Positions 12,228 to 24,799 are shown, counted from the first letter of the stretch. The stretch is DNA of 64,000 bases from Ceratotherium simum simum (GCF_000283155.1 NW_004454260.1:3848837-3912836), one strand, 5' to 3'. The notes: a model not told the origin generated them from the letters alone. Program-made: numbers and translations.

Positions 12228-12552
12228 TTAAAGGTACAGAGATTTCCCATATACCCTCTGTCCCCACACATGCATAGTCTTCCCCATTTTCAACATCCCC
12301 CACCAGAGAGGTACATATGATACAATTGATGAACCTATGCTGACACATTATAATCACCCAAACTCCATAGTTTACAGTAGGGTTCACTCTTGGTGCTGTA
12401 CATTCTGTGGGTTTGGATAAATGTATAATGACATGTATCCCCCTTTATAGTATCATACAGAGTATTCATACTGCCCTAAAAATCCTTTGTGCTCCACCTA
12501 TTCATCCCTTGGTGTCCATCCCCCACTCCACCCCAGTAATCACCAATTTTTT
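12228..12552 (-). mobile_element. L1 LINE 3' end, antisense (part 1)
   Basis: 'acagagatttcccatatacc', 'caacatcccccaccagagag' and 'tttgtgctccacctattcat' are the reversed 3' UTR of an old L1 subfamily. A SINE interrupts it at 12553. Confidence 0.75.
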
Positions 12553-12787
12553 TTTTTTTTGGTGGGGGAGGGAGATCAGCCCTGAGCTAACATCTGTTGC
12601 CAATCCTCCTCTTTCTGCTGAGGAAGACTGGCCCTGGGCTAACATCCGTGCCCATCTTCCTCCACTTTGTATATGGGACACCTGCCACAGGATGGCTTGA
12701 TAAGCAGTGCATAGGTCCGCGCCAGGGATCGGAACCTATGCCGGTCTGCTAAAGCAGAGTGCGCGAACTTAACCACTATGCCGGCCC
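12553..12787 (-). mobile_element. ERE SINE, type B, inside L1
   Basis: Minus-strand tRNA-derived head near 12787. The body has 'ccatgcc..gtcc', then two tail units with 'atgttag..cagggc', and ends in an A-run (T-run at 12546-12560). A 19-bp target duplication with three differences (cagtaatcacc / cagtaaccact...) is present at about 12534-12552 and 12788-12806, so the insertion is old. Confidence 0.85.
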
Positions 12788-14396
12788 CAGTAACCACTGA
12801 TTTTTTAACTATCTCCATAGTTTATTCTTTACTGGGGTGTCATATTGTTGGAATCATACAGTATGTAGCCTTTTCAGATTGGCTCTTTCACTTAGTAATA
12901 TGTATTTAAGGTTTCTCCATGTCTTTTCATGGCTTGATAGCGCATTTCTTTTTAGTGCTGAATAATGTTCCATTGTCTGGATCTACCATAGTTTATCTAT
13001 TCACCTACTGAAGGATATCTTCATTGTTTTCGCAATTATGAATAAGGTTTCTGTAAACATCCATGTGCAGGTTTTTGTGTAGACATAAGTTTCCATCTCC
13101 TTTGGGTAAATACCAAGGAGTGCAGTTGTTGGATTATATGGTAAGAGTATGTTTAGTTTTGTGAGAAACTGCCAAACTGTCTTCTAAAATGGCTGTACCA
13201 TTTTGCATTCCTACTAATGAAGAATGAGAATTCTTGTTATTGCACATCCTCACCAGCATTTGATGTTGTCAGTGTTTGGGATTTTGGCGGTTCTGATAGA
13301 TGTGTAATGTTATCTCATTGTTTTATTTTGCATTTCCCTGATGATATATGATGCAGAGCATCTTTTCATGTGCTTATTTGCCATCAATATATCTTCTTTG
13401 GTGAAGTGTCTGTTTAGGTCTTTGGTCCGTTTTTTAATTGAATTTTTTGTTTTCTTCTTGTTGAGTTTTAAGAGTTCTTTGTATATTTTGGATAACAGTC
13501 CTTTATCAGATGTGTCTTTTGCAAATATTTTTTCTCAGTCCGTGGCTTGTCTTCTCATTCTCTTGACATTGTCTTTAGCATAGCACAAGTTTTTAATTTT
13601 AATGAAGTCCAGCTCATCAATTATTTCTTTTATGGATTGTGCTTTTGGTGTTATATCTAAAAAGTCATCGCCAAATCCAAGGTCATCTAGGTTTTCTCCT
13701 ATGTTATCTTCTAGGAGTTTTATAATTTTGCATTTTCATTTAGGTCTGTAATACATTTTGAGTTAATTTCTATGAAAGGTGTGTCTAGATTCATTTTTTG
13801 CATTTTGTAGATGTCCAGTTGTTCCAGCACCATTTGTTGAAAAGACTGTCTTTGCTCCATTGTATTGCCTTTGCTCCTTTGTCAAAGATCAGTTGACTAT
13901 ATTTGAGTCTATTTCTGGGCTCCCTCTTCTGTTTCGTTGATCTGTTTGTTTATTCTTTTGCCAATACCACTCTGTCTTGATTACTGTAGCTTTATTGTAA
14001 GTCTTGGAGTCGAGTAGCATCAGTCTTCCAACTCTGTTCTTCTCCTTCAATATTGTGTTGACTATTCTGAGTCTTTTGCCTCTCTCTATAAACTTTAGAA
14101 TCAGTTTGTCGATATCCACAAAATAACTTGCTGGGATTTTGATTGGGATTGTATTAAATCTATAGATCAAGTTGGGAAGAATTGACATCTTGACAAATTG
14201 AGTCTTCCGTCTGTGAACATGGAATATCTCTCCATTTATTTAGTTCTTCTTTGATTTCATTCTTCAGCGTTTTGTAGTTTTCTGCACATAGATCTTTTAC
14301 ATATTTTGTTAGATTTATACCTATTTCATGTTTTTGGGTGCTAAAGTAAATGGTATTATGTTTTCAATTTCAAATTCCACTTGTTCATTGTTTGTA
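12788..14396 (-). mobile_element. L1 LINE, antisense: 3' end and ORF2 C-terminal remnant (part 2)
   Basis: It continues the L1 after the SINE: 'ggaatcatacagtatgtagc', 'ctgaataatgttccattgtc', 'tttttaattttaatgaagtc'. The minus-strand frame at 13889-14188 keeps the ORF2-like pattern ([18 protein letters not shown]), with later stops. A Tigger-type element interrupts it at 14397. Confidence 0.85.
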
Positions 14397-14606
14397 CAGT
14401 TATGCATCGCTTAACAACGGGGATACGTTCTGAGAAATGCATTGTTAGATGATTTCGTCATTCTGCAAACGTCATAGAGTGTACTTACACAAACCTAGAC
14501 GGTATAGCCTACTACACACCTGGGCTATATGGTACTAATCTTATGAGACCACTGTTGTATATGTGATCCATCGTTGACCGAAACATCTTTATGTAGCGCA
14601 TGACTG
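14397..14606 (+). mobile_element. MER2-like TcMar-Tigger non-autonomous DNA transposon, internally deleted
   Basis: The start is 'cagttatgcatcgcttaac' and the end is 'gcgcatgactg'. The outermost bases are inverted repeats (cagt.atgc), flanked by TA on both sides (14395-14396 and 14607-14608). The interior 'gtacttacacaaacctagac' is typical. The copy is about 210 bp against roughly 345 bp for MER2, so a middle part is missing. Confidence 0.85.
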
Positions 14607-14608
14607 TA

Positions 14609-14690
14609 TATAGATAGGAAAATGATTGACTTTTGTATACTAACCTTGTATCCTGCAAACTTGCTATAATTGCTTGTGAGTTCTAGGAGT
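14609..14690 (-). mobile_element. L1 LINE ORF2, antisense (part 3)
   Basis: 'acttttgtatactaaccttg' and 'tcctgcaaacttgct' resume the L1 ORF2 reversed sequence interrupted by the Tigger element. It stops before the reverse-transcriptase ADD motif. Confidence 0.7.
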
Positions 14691-14939
14691 CAGTGAAATT
14701 TTGATTCACTCAGATGAGAAGGAGCTACTTACGTCTCACTGTAATACTTCTGTAGCACTTCTGCACTGAATTTGGTATTGCGTGATTCCATTTTGGATTC
14801 CTTCTCACTAGTTTTTTCTTTAAGTTATAAAAAAAGCATGTAGGCACATCTGGAAGGATACAACCAAATTGTTAACAGTAGTTACTTTGTCAGCGTGGGG
14901 TAAGGAGCCAGAGTATCTAATTTATGTAATGCTGTATTT

Positions 14940-15200
14940 GTTTCCTTAACTATTTAAATTTTGAAATAAAGCCTAGTAAAGAGAAGTACATAAAAACGTA
15001 AATGTACAGCTGAAAGAATTATTTAAAGCAAACACCTATATAACCACTGTCCAGATCAAGAAAATGACACTGCCAGTCCCACAGAAGCTCTGCTGTATCA
15101 TCTTACGTACTTTTTTTCTAAAAGCTTTGTTTTGTGTCTCACATTTAGATCTTCATTCTACCTGGAATTGATTCTTATCTGTGGTGTGAGGTCAGGCTCA
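14940..15200 (-). mobile_element. Old L1 3'-end fragment
   Basis: 'tgtacagctgaaagaattat', 'cacctatataaccactgtcc' and 'agatcaagaaaatgacactg' recall reversed L1ME/L1MC 3' ends. Confidence 0.45.
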
Positions 15201-16329
15201 AATTTCTGTACTAAATATAATCACAAATTTATATTTCTTTAACAACATAAAAATCAAGCATGCAGTGGAGGCAGGGCCTCATGTGGTTGAGCCTTCCTCA
15301 TGTCCTCCCAACGTGTCTTCCATCCATCCTAAGTACATCCTCTTCTGCCTCTGTCCCTCCCAGTGGCCCACTGATTGGCCCCCTTCCTGCTCTTGGTCAG
15401 TGCATTCTCAAAGGTGAATGGGAAAGGAAAGGTACGCTACCTTCTGATCTTATAAGCATTCTGTTTGGTTGTAGTTTGACTTCATTTTCATGAAGTTTTT
15501 TTTTATATGAAGAAACTAATACTTTTTTAAAGTACAACTTATTGCAAAGCAAAATCTAAAACTTCAGCAATGCTAATTTTTGTCTCAATATTGAAGTGCC
15601 ACCCACATTTTGAATGTAGTCATGCTTTTAATGTGTAGAAAGTTAATCTTTAATTTTGGTAAAAAAATTATTGGAACTTGTGAGTGTGAATCTTGAAATT
15701 GAACTGAACTTGCTTTAGAAATAATCTTTCTTGTTCCCAGAAGAATGTTTCTATGAGCAAAAAAAAGAAGCTTGGAATAGCAGTGATTATTTTCTGCATA
15801 CAGGTCTGTTGGAAGGAATAGAAGCATACAGCTGGAAGGAATTTAAGATGTCATCTAGTTCAGGATTTTACCTCTAAGAAGAGGACCATTCTCACTTTTA
15901 GTATAATTCCAGAATATTTAATATACTTCACTGTCAGTGAGTTTTTCTTATACTATCTATGTCTTAAGTCCATTTTCTATTTCAAATAGAAACTGAGGAA
16001 TTGGGCCAACCACGTTGTGTCAATAATAATCCTTCATCTACTTGATGGCCATTACTAAATCCCTCATCAGCTTCTCTTCATGGTATAATCTAATATGTTT
16101 GTTTAGCTCTTTCTTTTAAGCCAGTTTACAAATCCTCTAGTTACTGGTTTTGTAATCCCATCTGAATTCTCTCCATGTCGTCTATAAATTATGATTTATA
16201 GACTCAGAAATTGAACATAATACTTTTGCCAAGGTATGACCTATCAGGATGATACTCCATTTTAGAGAGTTCTGTAACCAAGACTTCTATCCTGAATTTT
16301 TTTTTATGGTAAAAATATTTTTGGACTTA
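15201..16329. other. Intronic stretch with nothing recognised
   Basis: Unique-looking sequence with no supported exon or repeat. Confidence 0.35.
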
Positions 16330-17844
16330 TGGCTACACACGGCAGTTTGAACACACTTGTTTATCTCTGCTTCTTAAGACTACCCAAAATGATAGGTAAC
16401 AAATAAGAAAAGGTATAAATCCACATGGATAAAGAAAATGGGAGAAGAAGCTTGGTGGATAAAGGATGTCCGCAAATTTTGGGAAGATGGAAAGCAACTG
16501 GATGAATGAGAATTGAATTAGCAGAGGGGAGAAAACCAAAAGCCAAGGGCCCACGGAGAGGGAACCCAACCTGGGGAGATCAATTTGTGGTCAGGACCAG
16601 AAAGGCTGTGCACTTGGAACCACAAGCTATGCCGGGAGACAGATGTGAAGGGCGAGGCTGAAGGCTGGCGATGGGTGGAAAGCACAAGGAAGGGGTGGTT
16701 AGACCTCCTTCCATCCTGGGTGGCTGGACAAATACCCCTGGTAGAAATATTTTCTGGAGAAATTAGACCAGAGAAGCTTTGGACTTGGAAACAACAGGTA
16801 CAGTTGAGAGTATGTGTAAGACACCTTAGAGAAAACACGAGTATTACACAGAAATCTAAATATACGAAAGTGCTGTCTCCCTTCTGGGCACCAAGAACTC
16901 TGACAACCAGGCTTACTTTCCTCCAAGCCAGGATTAGAGGATTAGAAGTTTCTTCTCTCAGAAACTGACCAATTGAGGAGAAAAGGCATTTGGAGGCGTC
17001 TCATAAAATGACTAGGTCCCCACTCAATCATACCACACATGTTCAGCTTTTTAGGTCTCACAGTGGATAGCCAAGGATCACCACATATGTGAGGATCGTC
17101 TCTAACGTGAATGAATAGGATCAAAACAAATAAACAGGAAAGGAGGCTCAGAGGAAACAAGGAAAAGAAGGGAGAAAAAAACTTAAAAAATTATAATTGA
17201 ATATTCTTTGAGAAGTTAGAGAAGATATTGCATCTATGAAAGAGGGCTTGGAAAATTAAACTATGATAGCAGAAATTAAAAATTCCAGTGAAGAGTTGGA
17301 ATGTTGGTGACACTGCCCAGAAAATAGAATGAAAAGATAGAGATGTAAGACATGAGATAAAAGAGGAAGAAATAAGAGGCTTCTATTAGGAAGTCCAAAA
17401 TTTGGTTAATAAGAATTTTAGAAAGAAAACAAAGAAAATGCAGAGGAGAAAATTATAGAAGAATGCCATAGAATACTTTCCAAAATTGAAGGACATAAAT
17501 TTCCATAGAGAAAGGGCACATTGAGTGCCCAACACAATGAATGAAAAAAAGACCAATTCTAAGACACATCTGATAAAGTCTGTGAATAAAAAAAAAAAAA
17601 TTCCTAAAAGTTTTAACGGAGAAAAAAGTAGGTAACATACAAAGGCTCAGGAAGCAGGCTGGTAGCTGACTTCTCAGCTGCAATAGAGGAACCTAGAAGA
17701 AATAGAGTGAAACCTCCCCAATCTGAGGGAAAATGATCTCCAATCTGGAGTCCTGTATCTGGCCAAACTGTCAACCAAATGCAAGGGTAGAATAAGGAAG
17801 GCTATTCAGACAGACATGCAAGGTCTCAAAAATTGGGCTCTCTA
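16330..17844 (+). mobile_element. Ancient L1-clade LINE, probably HAL1-like (part 1)
   Basis: A-rich sense-strand LINE sequence. 'tggagtcctgtatctggcca', 'aactgtcaaccaaatgcaag' and 'cagacatgcaaggtctcaaa' match the ORF1-like end of HAL1/L1ME copies. A SINE interrupts it at 17845. The 5' limit is approximate. Confidence 0.5.
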
Positions 17845-18088
17845 GGGCCGGGCCTGGTGGCGCAACTGGTTAAGTGCGCACACTCTGCTGCGGCGGCCCG
17901 GGGTTTGCCGGTTCGGATCCCAGGCACACACCGATGCACTGCTTGGCAAGCCATGCTGTGGCAGCGTCCCATATAAAGTGGAGGAAGATGGGCACGGATG
18001 TTAGCCCAGGGCCAATCTTCCTCAGCAAAAAAGAAGGAGGATTGGCATGGGTGTTAGCTCAGGGCTGATCTTCCTCACACACACACAA
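17845..18088 (+). mobile_element. ERE SINE, type B
   Basis: tRNA-derived head (cctggtggcgcaactggttaag; B box ggttcggatccca). The type B tail has two 'tgttagc.cagggc' units and ends in (ca)n/A. A 16-bp direct repeat with one mismatch, aaaaattgg(g/c)ctctct, lies at 17828-17843 and 18089-18104. Confidence 0.93.
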
Positions 18089-18500
18089 AAAAATTGGCCT
18101 CTCTTGCACGCTTTCTGGGGTAGTTCCTGGAGGAGGTACTCTACCAAGATGAGAGAATAGGCTAAAAATTATGCAGGAACTAGGGAGAAGTGAAGGAAGT
18201 TCCCTGCTGGGAAGTGAAGAGAAATTCCAGGGTGACACCTGGGTATCACCTGTGTCAGGCCTGGAGAGCAACCCTTCCAGATTGACAGGAGGGTGGAGAG
18301 GCCAAGAGAGAAGGAAACAACAACAAATTAGAAAGATCACCTAACGTGTTTCTCTGTGATGAGATGAGTTTTCTAGTTCTGTCCTAGAGATGGAGAAAAT
18401 TAATGTTAGACACATAAAACAAAACAAAGCAAAAACCATGCAAATGAAACATTGAGGTAATTATTAACATCAGGAAAAACAATAAGTTGTACAGGAAATG
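18089..18500 (+). mobile_element. Ancient HAL1-like LINE (part 2)
   Basis: It continues the pattern: 'ggaggaggtactctaccaag', 'gggtggagaggcc'. Strongly diverged. Confidence 0.4.
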
Positions 18501-18605
18501 AAATATAGTATACTGTTGGGCTCAGTATGAACAATATTTAAACAGATGTAATAATATAATGCAAATACTGAGCATTTTGTAAGCAAAACTTGTGATACAG
18601 TTGAA

Positions 18606-18900
18606 TTGAGAGAGACTCTTAAGTACCTCATACAAGTGGAAGCATCCGGTATTTGTCTTTTTGTGCTTGGCTTACTTCACTTAGCATAATATCTTCAAGG
18701 TTCATCCATGTGGTATCACATGTCAGAATTTCCTTCCTTTTTAAGACCAAATAATATCCTATTGTGTGTATATACCACATTTTGTTTATCCATTTATCTG
18801 TTGATGGACATTTGAGTTGTTTCTCTCTTTTGGCTATTGTGAATAATGCTGCTATTAACATTGGTGTCCAATTATCTGTTCATCTGATCTGTTCTTTAAG
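18606..18900 (-). mobile_element. L1 LINE ORF2 C-terminus, antisense
   Basis: The minus frame 18628-18861 carries [18 protein letters not shown] and MNLEDIMLSEVSQAQKD, the conserved end of L1 ORF2. It is a short 3'-truncated piece with no function. Confidence 0.85.
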
Positions 18901-18940
18901 GTCCCTATAACCCAACATAGACTGAAAAAGAATATCACTT

Positions 18941-19194
18941 GGGGCCAGCCCAGTGGCATAGTGGTTAAGTTTGCGCACTCCACTTTGGTGGCCCGGGGTC
19001 GCAGGTTCGGATCCCTGGCGCGAACTGACGCACTGCTTGTCAAGCCATGCTGTGGTCGCCATGTCCCATGTAAAGTAGAGGAAGATGGGCACAGAGGTTA
19101 GCCCAGGGTCAGTCTTCCTCAGCAAAACAGGAGGATTGGCATTGATGTTAGCTCAGGGCTGATCTTCCTCACACAATAAATACATAAATAAATA
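18941..19194 (+). mobile_element. ERE SINE, type B, with perfect target duplication
   Basis: Complete head and type B tail, ending (aaat)n. The 16-bp direct repeat aaaaagaatatcactt is identical at 18925-18940 and 19195-19210. Confidence 0.95.
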
Positions 19195-19210
19195 AAAAAG
19201 AATATCACTT

Positions 19211-20689
19211 ACATTCTGGAAGAATTATGTTGCTGTGCATTGTCAGAGGATTATTCAAGAATGTACGTGGTTCATAAGGGAGAGAGGGAGGGAAGAACTC
19301 TGTCCTGCAAGGAAAAAGTGATTTCACAACAGTGACAGGCAGAGAAAAGAGCATCACAAAGAGAAACGGAGCTGTTATTTCTTATTTTTCCCCTTTGCTA
19401 AAAGGATGAAGTTTGAGCAGGAAGTCAGGCTCAGGCTTAGACAATAGTCACCCTGACCCATAGTTTCTAGATGTCCACAGTCGATGCCCATGACCATACC
19501 CCATAAGATAGCCCAAATCCTAGCTGATTTAGGGGCCAGTGGAGGACTTTAGCCGATTGGGGTTTTGGAAGCATGAGGAGCTAGGAGTTTCATATAGGCT
19601 AGCTTTTGTTCATTACATTTCTGTTCCAGGAACTCTGTAGCAAGAGTACTTGTCCTACCTTCTAGATATTCCCAAGAATGATTGGGTGGGGGAAGGAATA
19701 ATATTCATGAAACTACTGACCCGGCAGAATTTATGTTGCTGTGCATTGTCAGAGGATATTCCAAGTATTTATTTTCTACATGATTTGATGGCACATTTGG
19801 TTAAGAAAATTCTAGTTGGCTTTATGACCTACTCTTAATACTTCCCTGGTTCAATGGAGAGTGATGAGGCACAGCTGTTCTAACAGTTCTGTTGAAGTTT
19901 GTGTTCACAGATTTCTTAACATTCAACAGAGGTAAAGGCAGAGCTATCATGAGAAAGGATGGTGTCTAATAATTTGTGTGTGGTCAGTAACTTCCACCAA
20001 AACTGATTGTTGTAGCAGGAATAAGATGGACATGTGAACATTTTGTTGCCATTTTTCGGAAGGGAAAAATGAAAACCCTAATATGAAAACACAACCCCGT
20101 AGGCAGACATTAAAGCCATGTTTAACTCTTTATCAAAATTGCTTAAGGAAATATTTTTAATATATTGATATGTGTGATATATAAATATCAGTGAATATAG
20201 AAATTGGGTAAAATACTAAAAAGTAAGTATTCTACTCTACTGAATCTATCTACTTACATCTATTTGTAATTGAATTAAATATGTAAAACATATTGAGCCT
20301 TTTTTGTTTCCTTGTAAAACTTTTTTTTTCCTTGTGTTAAAATGAAGAGAAAAATACTATAGTGATTTGATCCCATCCTATGGAAACTACATGTCCTGAG
20401 TTTTTCTGGCTTATCTGGATTTCAAACTCTGTCACACCCCATAACTACACTTGCAGTTTACATACTGTGTGCCTGCCTTGTTTCCTTTTTCTGTGTTGTG
20501 TTTTGTTGTTGTAGAAAAAAGGGGTTGGCGTATCTGTTCCTCACCAGCTCCTCATAGAATCCTCCATCCTTGGCTGCCTGGAGACTTTGGGAGGAAAAGC
20601 GTGTTGTGGTTTAGTTTGATAATTTGACTCATTTACTTCTTCAGAGTTTTCTCTTCTCTATTGTTTTACCACCTTATCTCTTTCATATA
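19211..20689. other. Intronic stretch with nothing recognised
   Basis: AT-rich around 20130-20350. No exon or repeat is supported. Confidence 0.35.
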
Positions 20690-20830
20690 CTCATTTCATT
20701 CATCCAGAAATATTTATTGAGTGCCTGTGATGTGTGAAGCCCTGTACTAGGCATTGGGAAGGAATAACAAAAGGCAGAGTCCTTGCTGCCAGCAGACTTG
20801 CTGTCCAGTAATTCATCTGGCAAAATCAAT
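20690..20830 (-). mobile_element. L2 LINE 3' end, antisense
   Basis: 'tcattcatccagaaatattt', 'attgagtgcctgtgatgtgt' and 'ccctgtactaggcattggga' are the reversed L2 end. Confidence 0.75.
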
Positions 20831-21868
20831 GATGGCATTTTATACGTTCTCAGCATCAGTTAGCATCAAAGAAAAAAAGAGTCCTAGGCAAAGGACTGCT
20901 TTTCCAGGATAAGTCTGAGAGAGAATTCTCACAATCTCATTTTCCATGAAAAGCTTATCTATGAATTTAAATCTTCGATTCAATGTTAATTGTTCTATAG
21001 AAAAAATTTTGGGGGGATTTCATCCATTTCATCTCCGTTCAACCAGGAGGCTATCCCATATGGTGCTACAGCAGAGGAGACATCAAGTGTGGCGGCCATT
21101 TAACTTCTGTGAGCAGGCGCCTCTGGACAGGCGGGTCAGTCAAGGCCGGAAATCCGATTTTAACAGTTTCATTGGAAGACAATGTATTTCTAGCCTCAGG
21201 GATGATATGGGAGCCGCCTCGCTGTGCTGCAGGCCCACCCACAGGAGTCCCTGAGTAGGCGTGGCTTCACCTTCATCCTAGGAGCTAAGTTATTGAAAAT
21301 AGAAAGTGTCTGAAGGAGTGGGCTGGTTTCTCCCATGGTTCCCACTCTTTGTCTTTGAAAGCTTCTGTTTTGGAAAGGAAAGTGACCTAAATCCCTTTTA
21401 TAAACTATAGTCTATTTTTTTGTTGTCTTCTCAGAGGGCTTTTCTTGTTTCTTAGATACACAGCCTCCATTGGAGGATGAGGTGGTGTGTCCATAGTTTT
21501 CCATCAGGATGGATGAAGATCAGACCTCCTGTATAGTTAAAACTCTATGCAAGAATTGTTTGAACTTTTGGCTGTTACAGATTTATTAATCTGGAATTCT
21601 TCCAGCATATTCCATAGATAGGGAGAAATTCCATGTTTCTTTAGAAATATAATGAAATATTTGGATAAGCCAGTTTCAGATCCCCTCTAGAGTTTGTAAC
21701 ATCAGAGTGTTTAAAAAGAGAAGGTCATTCAAGCAGGTGCATATTTATTTGGGATCAGCGTTAGTTTAATGTATTTCTAAATTATTAAAACAGAGTTTTC
21801 TTCTTTCAGAGTTATCAGGAAACTCTATAGTGTTTTTCTTCACCATTGGAGAAAAAATTTAAAATTCC
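20831..21868. other. Intronic stretch with nothing recognised
   Basis: Open frame 20946-21254 (+) has no recognisable homology and no exon signals. No repeat is named. Confidence 0.35.
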
Positions 21869-21881
21869 GTATTCTTTATTT

Positions 21882-22102
21882 TATTTATTTATTTATTTAT
21901 TTTTTATTTATTTCTTTCTTTTTCCTCAAAGCCCCAGTAGATAGTCGTATGTCATAGCTGCACATCCTTCTAGTTGCTGTATGTGGGACGCGGCCTCAGC
22001 ACGGCCGGAGAAGCGGTGAGTCTGTGCGCGCCTGGGATCCGAACCCGGGCCGCCAGCAGCGGAGCGCGCGCACTTAACCACTAAGCCACAGGGCTGGCCC
22101 CA
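21882..22102 (-). mobile_element. ERE SINE, type A
   Basis: Minus-strand head at 22102 and type A body, ending in (ttta)n at 21882-21912. The 13-bp direct repeat gtattctttattt is identical at 21869-21881 and 22103-22115. Confidence 0.95.
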
Positions 22103-22115
22103 GTATTCTTTATTT

Positions 22116-22599
22116 AAACAGCTGAGTTTTCATGTTTATTTTGTTCGGTATTTCAGTAATAAAAGTTACTCAGTGATAATTTGTTTCCAGTGTCTTTTAA
22201 GAAGTAGTGGAAATGAATCCTATTCAATTATATTTTTCTTAAGATTGAATTAGAGAAATGAAAGCTTAGTCTTCGTGGTGGTAGCACGTATTCCAGCTGT
22301 CTGCTCTGCTTTGTTTTGTTGCCTCTGGCAAGGAGCAGATTTATTATTTGGGCTTTGTCTAAACCGGTATTTTGACAGCCATGTCCTTGTGGACACCAAA
22401 CTGTTCTTTTTCCGTAAACTGAATAGCAGCAAATAACCTGTAAAAAGTTGCAGTTGTGTCTCTGTAATAGAAACTTGTTACATTAGCAGCATCAGGTTAT
22501 AGCACAGGCTGGATTTAATGATAGCAATCTATTTTCCGCAGTAGAAAAATTAACAAATACAAAATATTTACCCAGTAAGAGCTAATATTTTGTTTTAAG
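22116..22599. other. Intronic stretch with nothing recognised
   Basis: No repeat or exon signal supported. Confidence 0.35.
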
Positions 22600-23150
22600 C
22601 CTTGTTTTGGGGGTCCCCCAAACCATTCCGTGTTTGGTGGTTTCCTGAAAGGACTCACAGGATCAGCGTGTAGTCACACTCAGGGCTAAGATGGGTTACA
22701 GGGACACAGCAGGGATGCACCGCCAGATGTAAGGGGAAGACATGGTGGAGTCTGGGGGACGCCGTGTGCAGTCTTCCCGTGCTGTCTGTGTGAGGGGTCA
22801 CACAGCGCACACATCTAACAGAGAAAAATGCAGCTTCCTGCCTGTGGTGTTTCTGCCCAGAGAAGCCTGTTTGAGACTGAGTGTAGGGTTTTTATTTGGG
22901 GAATGGTCATGTAGGCATTCTCCGCCTAGCAACCCCTGCTAAAATTCCAGGCTCTCGGAGAGCAAGCAGGTGTTCACCACAAATCACGTTGTTTGTACAA
23001 ACAGCCCAGGCACAGCAAAACAACCTTATCAGTTAGGGAACTCTTTACAAGCTGAGTTCCCAGACACCAGCCAAGGGCGACGCTTGCCAGCAGGCCTTTC
23101 TAAGGACAGCAGCCTCAGGCCTGCTGTGTTAGCGCTTTCCCACACAGGCC
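22600..23150 (+). mobile_element. ERVL-type solitary LTR (MER21-like), diverged
   Basis: The order of short blocks matches what I recall of MER21-class LTRs: 'gaaaggactcacaggatcag', 'gatgggttacagggacacag', 'gtgaggggtcacacagcgca', 'gggtttttatttggggaatg' and 'gtcatgtaggcattctcc'. No internal proviral genes are seen. The family name is uncertain. Confidence 0.55.
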
Positions 23151-23199
23151 TGCATTTCATGTTTGTAGACGGTTTGCCAAAATACACTGAACTTTAGGT

Positions 23200-24790
23200 G
23201 CTAGTGATGAGGAAGGACAAGGTGATTGTTTCTCTGCACTGTCATCAAGAGCAGACTTTGCGTTTATAGAGGTATCTGGAGCCAAAGATGAGAAAGCATG
23301 AGGATTCTCTGTGTGATACACTTCTATTTTTAGAAGTCTCATGAGCCTAATATTTTTAAATGACAATTCAGTCGTAATCTGGGTGACACTTAGCATGTGC
23401 AGGTGACTGCTTCTGAGATTCTCAGACGTGGGCATCAGACAGTGTAAATTGGCATTGTTGCTGGTGGCCAGGCCTAGACTATGCTGTCTGCTTGTTCCTG
23501 AACGATGACACCTGTGGGTGAATAGCTTCATAAAGTGCTTAAATGTTACTTTTATAAAAGTCACCCAACAGTTTCAGAGCCATTTAGGCAATTAAAACAA
23601 TTTAGAAATTGTTTTCTTCTTTTTTGGTTTTGGTTTAAATAACTGCTATTCTAAGAAATAAAGTGAATTGAGGTTTTAGGTAAGTAAATAACTAAAGATG
23701 ATGGAATGGTGAAGAAATGGCTAGCAGAAAGGCTGCCTATTTGCCTTCATACTAAATGACATAAATGTGTTTTGCTCCTCCGCACAGATTCTTAAAACTC
23801 CCCCATACAAATTAATCATCGTCTCTTGTCTCTGTAACTCCATTAGGATTTCACAAGGTGTCTTTCAGAACCTGAGGAGGTTGAAAAGAAGGAGGGCAGC
23901 AAGCAATTGTGGAGGAAAGGAGAGAAATAGGTTGAGAAAGCCGGGACTTGGGAGACTGTCATAACGAACCAAATCATTGAGCCTATTGTTTAAAGTATTT
24001 AATGATCCCTTTGCCACGGACACAGTGTCAGTCTTCTGTGAAATGAACATTGTTCCCTTCTTGTTATGGCTTAAGTGACACTGCTCTGATTTGACTGACA
24101 GTGTTTTCTTTATCGGGAATTTAAATGGCTTTCCTTTGGGTTTACCTAATAGGCTTCAGTGAACAATAACTGTGTGTGTGTGTGTGTTTTCTCTCTTCTT
24201 TCTTGGGTACTTGGAATGAAATTCTTGTCAAGACCAAGTGGCTCACAAAAGAGAGCATTCAGAAAATGATGCCTTGTCATTTTAAATACTCCTTTTCCTT
24301 CCATCAAAAACTAGACAATCTCCTTGGATGGGAAATATTTTCCGTAATAAAATCCGCCCGTGCCAGAGTTTCCTCTTCTTTTGTATAAACATGTCTTGTC
24401 TCCATTCCAGTATTTGTTGATAACTGAAGACCTTTTCTGTCAAATGCTATGAGATTCAAATGACAACTGCCAACAGCAATATTTGACATGAGCCTAAAGG
24501 GACTTTGTTTAAAAGTAACCCTCTGTTCTTCCATTCCAGACACCCATTTTAAGGAATGGGAACATGGAAACATTCAAGAATTATATTTATTTTCTAATAT
24601 AAAATACATTTTTATGAAAATATTGAAAACCTATAAGAGCCAAAGTAGAAACAGTAAAAATTCTTTATTACTCTACAACCAGAGAAGATATGTCTGATTG
24701 TGCCATCTATACTGTTAAGGCAGAGAGAGTTGAGTGAAGAGGCAAATACAGCACCGCATGAGGAGGGCTAGTTGAGGTGAGCGCATAGGT
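23200..24790. other. Mostly unique intronic stretch; short (GT)n
   Basis: No exon supported. A GT dinucleotide run lies at 24171-24187. The block 24000-24170 looks unique and could be conserved non-coding DNA. Confidence 0.35.
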
Positions 24791-24799
24791 GGGGCATTT

